Assembly (NCBI GenBank): GCA_964030785.1
Contig: OZ034969.1
Location: forward strand, 39,919,201 to 39,983,200
Length of the DNA: 64,000 bases
Reading direction: 5' to 3'
Source: Siderastrea siderea
Taxonomy: Eukaryota > Cnidaria > Anthozoa > Scleractinia > Rhizangiidae
A program made the translations under genes and the position numbers. Shown here piece after piece: positions 46,861 to 57,163 of the stretch (its first letter is position 1; each line of letters opens with the position of its first letter). Below the pieces are notes generated by a model. The model was not told the DNA's origin, did no database searches, and was given only the letters and a program-made list of their open reading frames with translations.

Positions 46861-47670
46861 GATCATCATCATCATCATCATCATCATTATTATTCTTATT
46901 GTTATTATAAAAGTTTATTTTAATTACTTTAAAAACGGCAGGATCTTGGTTGTGGTCGTATCTTATAGAAGTTTCAACGATCTAATGCTACCCTCGGGCG
47001 TCGGGAAGACGTGGATGTCCCATTTCGACCCCAAAGCTCTACTAGTTTGGGTCCTGCACGGCCGTTGTGACGGCTTTTTTGTTCATGGTTTTGAGGAAGT
47101 TCTTCAGTGAAGAATGAGGTTGGGAGAGTGGTCTGCGAAACTACGTATGGTGAGGAGAGGGTAAATAATTCAGTTGACCTTCTCTCCAGGATATTGGTCG
47201 CCTTTTCAGGTTGGTCAAATTTCAGCGTTGTTTGCTGTAATTCTGAGAGAAGAATTTGTTCACAGCAGCCACACCAGCAAGGCAGCCAGACGGAACGGTT
47301 ATGCAGCCCTCAGGACTACTGTTCTTTTCATGGGATTCAATAAACTCATAACTGGAAAATGAACTTTGCCAATATTTCGGTTTTATTTAAAAACCTTCCT
47401 CAGGGCAACTGAGGAAAAACAATAGAGTCGCAGTATAATAACGTTACAATCTTGCGTAAGAAGCTAACGGTTATAACGGTAATTTGCATGCGTCGCGCGC
47501 TCAAGAAAGTAGAGCGCGCGAGAATTTATAAGAACGGAATCACCCTTCTTTCTTTCTAATAAAGAAATCGTCTACATTTAGACCCAATGGGCTGAGTGAC
47601 CTTAGTCTACCTACCCATTGGGCCTCCCTTTCTCTAAGTAAAACCTCGCTTGGGCCCTTATCAATAATCT
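46241..47670. other. No gene seen; microsatellite and retroelement-tail-like motifs
   Basis: Near 46745-46790 (GAAGAAGGACAGCTTGACTG, GTCCGAAATATCGG) and 47370-47415 (CCAATATTTCGG...AAAACCTTCCTCAGG) there are motifs like those downstream of Penelope-type GIY-YIG genes. No coding match is present. Other open frames are unsupported. Confidence 0.35.
46815..46915. repeat. (TTA)n and (ATC)n compound microsatellite
   Basis: About 14 TTA units are followed by ATC and TTA units. The long Ile run of the frame across it is an artefact of the repeat. Confidence 0.95.
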
Positions 47671-48870
47671 TTAGCTCTACAGATTGACTACGATGTTCAG
47701 ATCTTCCCTCGTTTCTGCAAACGTCCGTGTATCCCTCACAGTTCTGTTAGTATCAACTACACCAATAGCACTAGCGCTTGCTTTACTTCGGTTTACATTC
47801 GTGTTTACCGCATTCAAGGGTGTCGTTGGTGATTGAACGGCAATATTCACAGTCTGAATATTAGTGTCAACAACGCTAAGACCTTCTTTTGTTTCTCCAA
47901 CTGTTCTAGTAGAAGGCTGGCCTGTTGGTGCGCCCGAATGTCTCTCTACAAAGTCCTCATTACCGTCCCCAGCTCCTCCCAATATCGAGTGAATGTCAGG
48001 AACCACCTCCAACGGTCCATCAACCACGTGTCCATTCAATCGTTGTAGTTTCTGTCCCTGTTTCTCAGATAATGTCATTTACCTTTTGCATGTGCCCACG
48101 GAACGTACAGTTAAGCACTTTTGCTGCAACTTGCTGTTACAGACACTTGAATGTTATCGAACGTGCAGTCACGCACTCCTCACTTGCTTCGTCTTCGTTG
48201 GTTCTACACGCATTGCGGGCCTATGTTTTTATGATCTGATCTGAATGATCTGATTTAACTGTTCTAATGTTGGGGGCAAACGTTACCCAGCGCTTACAGG
48301 ATCAAGACTTGAACCTGGCATTGTAAAAACATACTTTTTACTATTCGATATCGGAAATGACAGATTTCTGCGGACACGTAGCAAAACATGCTTAGGCAAG
48401 AACTTTTTTTTTGGTCAAAAATTAAACCAGGTTCAACATTTCAAAATTTGCGTACGTAGACAGTTCGATGAAAAAGCTGAGTTCTGAAACAAGGACATTG
48501 GCTTGTTGTCCTTTAATTGTGGAAACCATTCAGATATTTCCATACACCAGCTTACCATCCAACCTCGACATGAAATTAACTCGCCTTGTTCTGTCTGGCA
48601 TGAGATGTCCAGAAATCCGCTTTGAAAAAGCATCGAACGATGTTAAAAGAAGACCCCTTAAACAGAAACGGTGTTCCTGTCAAACGAAAACTTGACTTCA
48701 CCTCGTCAGGTGAATTAAACATCAAGAATCAACAAAAACCGAAGCGAAAAAGGCTGTCAACATTGAAGACCGAGAGCCCCGAGGCCGTTCGACCAGTCGT
48801 TCAATGACAACTTGGGGTTATGGAAAAACAGTTGTGAGAAACGGGCAGGAATACATTAACGCCGACGACG
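47671..48870. other. Unassigned; one uncertain open frame
   Basis: The minus-strand frame 47677-48078 (133 codons) has a Thr/Val-rich composition with repeated VVDTN words. This might reflect a decayed repeat-containing protein. I see no start context or family. A basic frame near 48620-48800 with NLS-like KRKRLSTLK is also unsupported. Confidence 0.3.
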
Positions 48871-48879
48871 TCAAAGTTA

Positions 48880-49512
48880 ATTGTCTTGATCGTATGAATA
48901 AAATGCTGTGCATGCTCATTAAATTGAGAAGGAATACAAATAAGAGTCTTTCTTACACAATAGGAACAATAGAAACAATAGACTAGCCCAAACTTGCCCT
49001 ATCATTTTCAAAAAACCCCATTGCTGTGGAATGCATTAAAGTACAACAGGTTTGACAGGTTTTTAACTCGTTTGAATGAAGCATTCTGCTTGACTGCCGT
49101 AGCACCTATCTGTTTGTAGTTACGACATCATTAAAATGAACCGAAAATAGTTTTCTATTATTAAATAACAACACTTGTCTGCATTGACAATGAAAGCGGC
49201 AAGGAATGGAAGTTTGCACAAGAATTTCACAGTTCAATGGTTCAGAACCACAAATGAGAAGCGAGTTGGTGCATCCTAAACCTTTAAACAATAGATACTA
49301 CGGCAGCCATCAGAATGCTTTATCTAAACGAGTTTAAAACCTGTCAAACCGCTTGTACTTTAATGTATTCCACAGCAATGGTTTTTTTTTTGAAAATAAT
49401 AGGGCAAGTTTGGGCTAGTCTACTGTTTGTATTGTTCCTATTGTGTAAGAAAGGCGCTTATTAGTATTCGTCCTCAATTTTAATGAGAATCCACAGCATT
49501 TTATTCATAAAA
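48880..49512. mobile_element. Palindromic element with ~230 bp arms, related to host repeat R
   Basis: The left arm runs from AAAATGCTGTGCATGCTCAT through AGACTAGCCCAAACTTGCCC to ACAGGTTTGACAGGTTTT. It is mirrored on the right up to GAATCCACAGCATTTTATT. The motifs GCTGTGGA, AGGAACAA and ACTTGCCC also occur in both copies of repeat R. This may be a non-autonomous relative. The central ~180 bp has no frame. Confidence 0.75.
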
Positions 49513-49604
49513 TCAAGACAATAGACTATGACGTCATCAGCATTGTTTCCTGCCCCTGCTAATGAGATTCCTGCCCAAAACAGGGGTCTAAAACATGCAT
49601 ACTA

Positions 49605-49800
49605 TTTAAGCAATAGACCGCATTTTCTATGGGTTTGCGGGTGTAATGAACCCACGCGGGATGTTGGGAGAACACAAGAAAAGCTTGTAAATCACGAGAC
49701 GCAGGTGAGTGATTTACAAGCTATTCTCGTGTTCTCCCAACATCCCAAATGGGTTTATTACACTAGTAAACCCATACAAAATGCGGTCTATTGCTTTTAT
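49605..49800. mobile_element. Hairpin MITE (~190 bp)
   Basis: CAATAGACCGCATTTTCTAT at the left is inverted as ACAAAATGCGGTCTATTG at the right. The arms continue through GATGTTGGGAGAACACAAGA and TTGTAAATCAC around a 13 bp centre. Confidence 0.85.
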
Positions 49801-50056
49801 GAAATAACTAGAAAAAAGACATTTTTTTGGTTCAAAAGTATGTTTTTAATGGCGATCAAGTTGTGTCTTCTCTTAACAATCGTCATATGACGCGTGTTAA
49901 CCAATCATGATAATCGATATAATAAACCGTAGCATCGAAGAAAGAATCAGCCGCCAAGCTTAACCAGAAAAAAGTACAAGGGAATTTACGTATCAAATTT
50001 AACAGCGAAATCCTGACAAAGTTATGTAAAAGGTAAAATGCTTCCTGAAGTTCAAT

Positions 50057-51710
50057 TCAGGGGAAAGAAAAACAATCAGGCTTTCGTCGATTGAAAGTGA
50101 TGTGCACATTTCCAATCGTGCAAGAATTGAACATTTGGCGGTACGCAGAGCTTGTGTTCACCATGTTTTGTTGAGTTGCTGAGATGGTGTTGTTTAAAGG
50201 AACTGGCAGCTGTTGTAGGAGAGGCCTGGTTTCACACCCAACGATCTGATTTTGATGCTGTTCAGCTGCCCGTATGGTTTCGTTGTCACCAAGTGCGGAG
50301 GCGACGATATCGCTGCATTTACGAAGCTGATTTACCGACGGGATGCTGTTGTAGCTTTTCAGGCTGGATTCATTGCGGTGACCTGATATGGCCATGATTT
50401 CTCTGTTTGTCAAGCCAGAAGTCGACCACAAGGTTATTGCTGTCGCCCTTACGGAATGGTTTGTGTAAATGCGGGACAGGTCTGCGGCGGAACTGATATA
50501 TTTCATCGTTGTTGAAAGCTTGTTGGTGCCCAGTGATCGATTTTCAAACCAAATTTTGTCAGCTTGGAATGAAAAAGTTCCAAAGCGGAATATCCATCGG
50601 TTGGACTGTTGGTTTTGTACATAAGGCCGTTCTTCTCGTAACTTTCTGCGTCAGAAACTCCTCCTGGGTGGTTTTTGGTCGTCTCATCGTGCGACATAGT
50701 GGCAAAAAGGCCGCCATTCGCATATCTTCGCCAAACACAAAACTGCTTTTCTTTAAACGTCGCTCGCCCTCAAACCCACGGCGGCACCAATACAAAGAAA
50801 TGTGGAACCAAACATTTCGCAGTAGAGACAGGGGCTGGGTAAGTGAGAGAATTTCACCATTTTTGAGCTTTTCCAGATCTTCTTGCTCGATAGCTGGTTT
50901 ATGAGTAGTGTTTTGTAAGCCATCTTTCTTCAGTTGCTTTATTTTGTCATCCAACATTTGGTTTGATTATACAAACCGGGGATCTTTGTTGAAGGAAATA
51001 CCACGGTTGTTTGGAGGCGTCTTGAAAAATCGTTCAATGCCATTTCTCAGGGATAAAAGTGTCGCATGGCTGTAATTTTCTTCGTTGCGGTTTTGTGCCT
51101 CCGAGTGAAATTGGCGCAGGTTTTCATCTAGTTCCTGGATTGACATTTCTGCCAATGTTATTCCAAGTTGTTTTTGCTTACTCCACTCTACAGTAAACAA
51201 AGTACAAAGTGGAAATTACAAGAGAATTTTGTGATTTAAAGTTGAATGCAAACAAATGAGAATTTTACAGTTTATTTTTGTTTTAAAGTTCGCGCCGCCA
51301 TTGTTTTCTAATGTTTACACGGCAAGACCTTCGTAAGACTTTCTTTAAATTAGACAAATTGTAAATTTAAGAGTGGAAAGTCTGTCTTGTGTGTTTTGTT
51401 TTCCGCCAAATGTTGTTCAAATATTATGGTGAATGAAAATAAGTTCCGTTTATTAAAATCAACCTGTAAAAACTGAAACCGCCCATTGCGCTGCTTGCTT
51501 GGTCTTTGCAGCTTGTGAGTTGTTTACGATGTCGTCGAGTTGTTGCGTTTCCATTTCCGCAAATCTTCTATTTTTATTATTTACGCTTAAGCCTTCTTGG
51601 TTACTGCTTTCAGTGTTTTTGTTGTTAGACTCGGGGACTTCGGATGAAACTGGCAGTCCAAACGCCAACATAATGTTGAAGTTCGGCAGTTCTTCGTGTG
51701 TGCCGGCCAT
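50057..51710 (-). pseudogene. Crypton-type tyrosine recombinase gene (DUF3504-like), two exons, frameshifted
   Basis: Exon 1 (51710-51464) starts MAGTHEELPNFNIML and ends QAAQWAVSVFT. A GT-AG intron (51463-51188) joins in phase to WSKQKQLGITLAEMS. Then come the DUF3504 features LLSLRNGIERFFKTPPNNRG and SFNKDPRF, the first catalytic Arg region NVWFHISLYWCRRGFE, and the C-terminal box. In that box HSVR is HxxR, ISGHRNES holds the His, and SLKSYN has the nucleophile Tyr. At least two frame changes (near 50700 and 50506) break the catalytic half. It could be a domesticated-type gene (ZMYM/QRICH-like) or a Crypton transposon. I prefer a decayed Crypton because of the breaks. Confidence 0.8.
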
Positions 51711-52256
51711 TTTTATCAGACAGGAGAATTTGTCAGTTCCTGACAGTTTTGTATGAGTTTACCAGAATGATAGTCAATAGGTTTTCGACCAATAAGAACG
51801 CGCGTAGTATTTCATTTATTTATAAACTACTATTATCCTTCACAGTGAGACTCTCTATGGACTAAAAACTTAAAAATGTTTATAGAAGTTTAATCTTTTG
51901 TGTAATTATGCATGAATTATCGATTGCAGCATGCACTGTATATATTTCTTTTGTTTCATGAGTGCTAAGTGACTGGCTTATTGTCTAAAACATAAAACGT
52001 TTTGGCTATACTTATTAAAGATATCATAGAATCGAGGCCTCGCTGATTAAAAACTTCATATTTTATACATACAACTTCATACACGTCACAGAAAAACATA
52101 GTCGCGTTTTCTAACAGTTTATTTTCTTTCAGCGGCTATGGTTTCCATTAAAAATAATTTCACGCTTGGTTCGTCTTTATGTAAATAAATCCCCCTTGTC
52201 GTACCGTTTGAAGTTGAGAGGGGCGCCTAAACAGTAAAACATGTTCTTCCAACACG
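51711..52256. promoter_or_regulatory. Divergent intergenic region
   Basis: This ~550 bp separates the minus-strand recombinase gene from the plus-strand small gene. It is A/T-rich. I see no further element ends or RNA genes. A shared promoter is inferred only from the divergent layout. Confidence 0.3.
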
Positions 52257-52958
52257 ATGTTGGAAGATAACGAAGAAAGTGAGAGCTCACAGGATTCAAG
52301 CGAGCAATCATCTCAACACTCTCAATCTAGCCAAATGGAATCTTCCCAAGAAGAAAAAATCTTTAGATTCCTCGGGCCCGTTTCTCGAAACTTCCGATAG
52401 CTTTCCGGGCCCGAAAACTATTTTAGGTGCACAATGTTCTCCAATAGCTAAACAATTTTTATTGACTTTGAAAGCTAAATTTTAATCTTTATAATTTCGT
52501 GAAGCATATCCCTAAGTTTGCGCCAATAATTAATTTTACCTGATAAATAAATAAGGTCGAAAAAACACTTACCGAGCCTGGAAAGTTATCGGAGTTTCGA
52601 GGAACGGGACCCTAGTCTCGCATACAAGACGCGGCTTTTAATGGGAAGGCTCGACGCTTTGGCAGATAAATATGAACAGAATGGTGATTCACAACAGGTG
52701 GCTCTCATTAAGGCGGAAAACACTCTGCTTCCCGTTTACAGAAAGAAACTGAGAAAAGTTCTCTTTGAATATCTTCAGTGGATGCATGCCATGAAAAAAA
52801 TATTCTACCTTCCGTAAGGTGATGCAGACTCAGCAGGAATTGAAGGATACAGAGTGCTATGATTGGCTGGAATCGACAGAAGTTGCCATTGATAGGCGGA
52901 GATTCTTACTGAATAGATTGTTCACCAAAAAACCGGTTCCCGACAATGATAACTAAAC
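52257..52958 (+). pseudogene. Small Ser/Gln-rich-helical protein gene, broken by a MITE and a frameshift
   Basis: The ATG at 52257 begins a Ser/Gln/Glu-rich segment (MLEDNEESESSQDSSEQSSQ). After a ~245 bp MITE the coding sense resumes with YKTRLLMGRLDALADKYEQN and KLRKVLFEYLQWMHAMKK. An A7 run near 52795-52801 shifts the frame before QTQQELKDTECYDWLEST and RRRFLLNRLFTKKPVPDNDN. I do not recognise the family. Adjacency to the recombinase suggests it could be an accessory gene of the same element. AATAAA follows near 53004. Confidence 0.55.
52372..52616. mobile_element. MITE with 'GGGCCCGTTTCTCGAAAC' ends
   Basis: GGGCCCGTTTCTCGAAACTT at the left is mirrored by CGGAGTTTCGAGGAACGGGACCC-type sequence at the right. 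Inner CTTTCCGGGCCCG and CGAGCCTGGAAAG also pair. It lies inside the coding sequence of the small gene. The exact edges are uncertain by a few bases, with CTC a possible target duplication. Confidence 0.75.
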
Positions 52959-53414
52959 CTACTTTGTTGTAGTATTCTTGTAACAGTCAGATGTTTTTTT
53001 TGTCAATAAAAGTTTTTTTGAGAAGAGATTAGCTGTTTTTATTTGTCTCATTTCCCCACGTTTATTTCGCATGTAGGGTAAAAACAACTTATTGCAGGCA
53101 CTAAGTAACATATCTATGGCGCAATCGTTTCATAAGGCATTTTCAGGACTAGTCTACAAAATTATTACTCTGCGCAAGACCATTTATGAGAAAAAAGCTT
53201 AGATAATTACGCAACAGTTAAGGAATAATTCCGCTTCTAACAACACAGATATGTGGTGTTTTTCGCATAAACGGTTTATTAACATTCAATACACAGTTTG
53301 AGTGTCCTTTCTTATTAGTTAGATCATGTAACCACTTGGCGGAGCAGTGAACTTCTTGTTTGACACTATAGAGAAAATTGGCGATATCATCATCTGTCAT
53401 AACGGAGTCTGTTA

Positions 53415-54824
53415 CAGTTGATCCACGTGACGCGTGAACGGAAACTCTAAAATTCAAAACAACGTGACGAGTCACGTTCTCCATATTTGGGCATTCGCCT
53501 TGTGTTTCTCGAGATTCAGAGAGGGATTTCGAAAATCCAAAGGACATTACGAATCTGTCACAGATTTTTCGAAATGTTCACACCTGGTTATGATAATGCC
53601 TTAGGTTGGAAGAACAGGCCTCTCCACAAGGAAGCGAGAAGACGACTAATTGATCGTTATTTGACTGGTGAGGGACCGAAAGCGATCTCCACAGCAGCTC
53701 GTGCACCTCCTGGCGCAGTTTATTGTATCATTCGACATCATGAAACGTTCAGTACATGTGAGGCGTTCAGTCAAGGGGAGCTGACGAAGTTATCTTTCTA
53801 AACTTTCAGACGACGTTGCATGTAGAATCTATTGAATTGTTCAAACTAGCGAAACCTAGGATATATGGATGGGAAAATCGGGAAAGATTGTTGAGCAGTA
53901 GGTTATGCAATGGACGAAACACAGGTCACAAAAGCGTAATATGAGAGTTTGTATGGAGCTGAAATTCGATTGAAAATAATCGGCAGTTTTCCGTGGAAAA
54001 TATCTAAAAATTAAAATAGAGTTTGAAAAACCTTACCTGTTGTGTGTTTGCTGTGTCTTTACCGCTTTTCCGAACTGCTGGAGGCCGTTTCGGGCGATAT
54101 TCTGTTTAACGGTCGAAGCGACGTCTTGTCACGTACTGGCTTTACTTTGACATGATGTCGCATCGACCGTTAAACAGAAAATCGCCCCAAACGGCCTCCA
54201 GAAGCTCGGAAAAGTGGCAAAAACACAGCAAACACACAACAGGTAATGATCTTCAAACTCTATTTCGCTTTTTAGGTATTTTGCACGGAAAACTGACCAT
54301 TTACATTTTGGATCGAATTTCAGCTCCATACAAACAACTCACATTACGCTTTGGTTAACTGTGGACGAAGCGTCGGCTTTGTCTTTAATCAACCTCGCAA
54401 CTAGGAAAAACTGTCATCAGTAATTGCTTGACACGGCAGATGTATCTTGGTTTTCGTCCACTTCCTTCGGAGCTACCGTTCTTACAAAAGCGTTCAGCTC
54501 CAAGGTTTGTTCTCGTTCCGTTGAAACAGGAATCACGCGTCAGCAAAATAATTGACATAATTTCACCTCCTACTAGTCGTCTAAAACGTTTTTGAACCAC
54601 TGACGAGAAGCGAACCCAGAAAATAACGTGGTCTCTCGATGAAACAAAGATTTATCCCGTCACAACCCCTTCCTTCTACAAAGATAGAAACCATTTTCGG
54701 AAATTTCAATGAGATCTTCAATATTTCCCTTGTGATCTCCGTTACGTCACTGAAAGTAGCTTGTTTATTTGAAGACTCGGATCACGTGTTGAGGTTTCCG
54801 TTCACGCGTGACGTGGATCAACTG
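53415..54824 (+). mobile_element. Tc1/mariner-like non-autonomous element, copy B (complete)
   Basis: CAGTTGATCCACGTGACGCG at 53415 and its mirror CGCGTGACGTGGATCAACTG ending 54824 are flanked by TA (53413-53414 and 54825-54826). It is 1,410 bp. It includes the HTH remnant at 53487-53801 and the foldback at about 53946-54336. It is inverted relative to the copy at the left edge of the window. Confidence 0.8.
53487..53801 (+). pseudogene. Helix-turn-helix transposase N-terminal remnant
   Basis: The plus-strand frame contains KEARRRLIDRYLTGEGPKAI, then PPGAVYCIIRHHETFSTCEA. This is the paired-like HTH arrangement of Tc1/mariner transposases. The frame ends before any catalytic domain. It matches 600-1073 on the opposite strand. 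Confidence 0.5.
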
Positions 54825-54928
54825 TAAGGTGTATGGTTAAACCTGGGTTACAGTCTGGTTTTCGAGCTTGTAGAGAAATTGTTTCTTGGCTGTTTTTTGC
54901 ATTTACCTTTTCTCCTCTTGTTCCACGG

Positions 54929-55343
54929 CTAGCTGGAAATTTGCTCCGTTAACTCCTCTTCACCACACTGGTAGAACTTACAAGCTTCTTCATATACTCT
55001 GCAAGTGAAGTAAGGTCGTTTGAGATTCTTGTTAGAGTTTGAGACTTTGAGAGTGGTAGACTTTTGGGTGGGTAAAAGCTTGGTGTTAACCGCATTCAGG
55101 TAACTACCCACTTTATGTTTAAAGCAAAGTAAGGGGCATGACATCTCGGGGCAGCTAAAGAACACGTGTCCAGTTTTCTTGCTTTAAAGACGTTTCAGTG
55201 GACAGCTGACATAAATGGGACAATTTGCCAATGTAATCTGTTGTTGACACCTCAGTTGGTTCATTTCCCCCGCCACTGACAGACCGCTTGAGAGTCTTAT
55301 TTTTCTTTTTTTTGGTCGATTCAACTTGGATGTTTGGAACCAT
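54929..55343 (-). pseudogene. Unrecognised coding-like remnant beside repeat R
   Basis: Two overlapping minus-strand frames look like one broken gene. The first (55343-55155) starts MVPNIQVESTKKKKNKTLKR and continues SVSGGGNEPTEVSTTDYIGK. The second (to 54929) has FFSCPEMSCPLLCFKHKVGS and a Cys-containing end (PYFTCRVYEEACKFYQCGEE). The start lies just inside the R copy 2 sequence, so it could be the element's own gene. The function is unknown. Confidence 0.35.
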
Positions 55344-55379
55344 CTTGTACTAAAAACACTGGTGATAACGATAAGCGTT

Positions 55380-55639
55380 TGTTTGCAAGAGTTAAGTGGA
55401 AGTGATACAGACTCACTGAATGTTCGCGCTTTTATTTTTAATACATAATAAGAACTTGACTAACCAATGAGGATTCGTAGAGAGCGGGCAAGTCTGGGCA
55501 AGCCTTTTGTTCCTATTGCTCAAATTGAGCAAAAATGACGCTTATTAGTATTCCACAGCACGTTAATTTATTTACATATCAATGATTTACCTATCCATTT
55601 TACCTATCTACTTTACCCACTTTACACATAAAGGGGTTA
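55380..55639. repeat. Host repeat R, copy 2, inner part
   Basis: The reverse complement matches 41345-41560 (CCCCTTTATGTGTAAAGTGG, AGGTAAAATGGATAGGTAAA, TTAACGTGCTGTGGAATACT, ATAGGAACAAAAGGCTTGC). It ends with TTA (55637-55639), the left target duplication of the Academ-like element. Confidence 0.8.
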
Positions 55640-55651
55640 TAGTCCGTGAGC

Positions 55652-57163
55652 CAGACTGCAAAATTTGGGCTTTCGGTATCATCCGGGGTGAATATGTTTA
55701 ATGGTGTTTTTGAAAAGGTATGCTATTGTAGAGTTGTAAAATCCATGATAGCAATGGATCAGTGGTAGCTCCCGCGTAGTAACGTTGTTTATTTGCACCC
55801 CCCCCCCCCTGCTGAAACATAACTGACCTATATTTTAAGTACAAATGTAACCAACAATAAATGCTTTTTAGAAGCAATAAAATGCATTTTCAAGACATAA
55901 TTTTACTTATAAGAGTTGACATCACGTGTTTGAGTACATTGACTGCAGATGTGAGCCCGCAAACTTTGACCAGCGGCGTCGTAATATATGCCATGTCTGG
56001 GAACTCTGTGTTGCTTGATGCATCCGCCATTTTGAAAAAGGCAGATTTTGTTCAGGTACGTGCTTAAAGTAATAGATATCTATCAAGTGCATAAATATAA
56101 GCTGTTTCATAAAGTATAACTGCGTTATAGTTATTTGTACGCCCTTTATTTGTCCATGGATCAGTTTTACAAACTTTCTCTTTGTTTGCGAAACGAGCAC
56201 GAAGCAGACGATATAACAACACAAGAGATACAGTAAAACAGAATCTTTATGAATCTAGAGTACAAACTAATGTAGTAATACAATCAAGTTCTTTCATGGT
56301 AATCGATATCTGGAAATATTTCCCATCTTTTATCAAAAAACTCTTATTATGTTTGCATTTTCTGAACAAATAATACGTTATCCGCTGTCAACTCAGAAGA
56401 AGAAATGACGTAATTTTCCTTTATGCTAAATTAGTGTTATGCTAAATTTGCTTCATTGTTTTCTTTTTGATTATTCGCCTGTTATCTATTCAGAAATTAA
56501 ATTGTGTGGGGAGCTAACAAGAAAAAACAATCCAATTAATTTAGCTCCCCAGCTCGCACTTAATTTATTTTCACTTTATATTTTGGAATTAGCCTTTTAG
56601 CTTCATCTCAAGTTTGAAAATACAATCGATTATTAATTGATCAATTGTGAGCTATTACGGAGCGCTATATGAATATTCTCTAAGTTCCTAGTTCATCTGT
56701 AACTCAATAGATACACAGTTAAATATAAGCCGATTCTTACACACTGATTAGTTTATTGCAAGGTGCAAATCAGTTGGATTGCATTAATAAGACCTCAGCA
56801 TCCAAGCAAAGTTCAAACTACTATTTTCGCGTTTATGCGAAAAGCACTATTTTGTTTAAGAATAAAAGTCGACTACAGAAAATTACCGCTCTTTCTTGTG
56901 TGAAATCATTTTAATAGCAAAATTTGGAGGAATTTAAAAATTGGTATCTTCTGTTATCTGATGTAGTATTGAAATTAAATAATTATAGACTTATCACAAC
57001 AGATTTGGGAAAAAGTGAAGAAACAAAGGATGCTGAAATCAGCTTCCATAGGAAGCTCACTGCTTTTATCGTTGATATTATCTACTGTGCTGTTGAAATT
57101 AAACATTACATTTATTCATGTAAATTCTCAATTGACTGAACTTGTTTTTTGTATTCAGATTGA
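55652..57163. other. Academ-like element, 5' non-coding region
   Basis: This region is A/T-rich with a C14 run near 55799-55813. Several short frames (for example 56924-57139) have no recognisable features. A possible splice acceptor (TTTTTTGTATTCAG) lies at 57146-57159, just before the ATG at 57164, so an upstream non-coding exon is possible. Confidence 0.4.

Noticed and set aside
46813..46915. Transmembrane-like Ile-rich protein
   Set aside because: The Ile run comes from TTA/ATC microsatellite translation.
47677..48078. Minus-strand gene of 133 codons
   Set aside because: It is Thr/Val/Asn-rich with repeated VVDTN-like words, no family resemblance, no promoter or splice evidence. It is not strong enough to call a gene.
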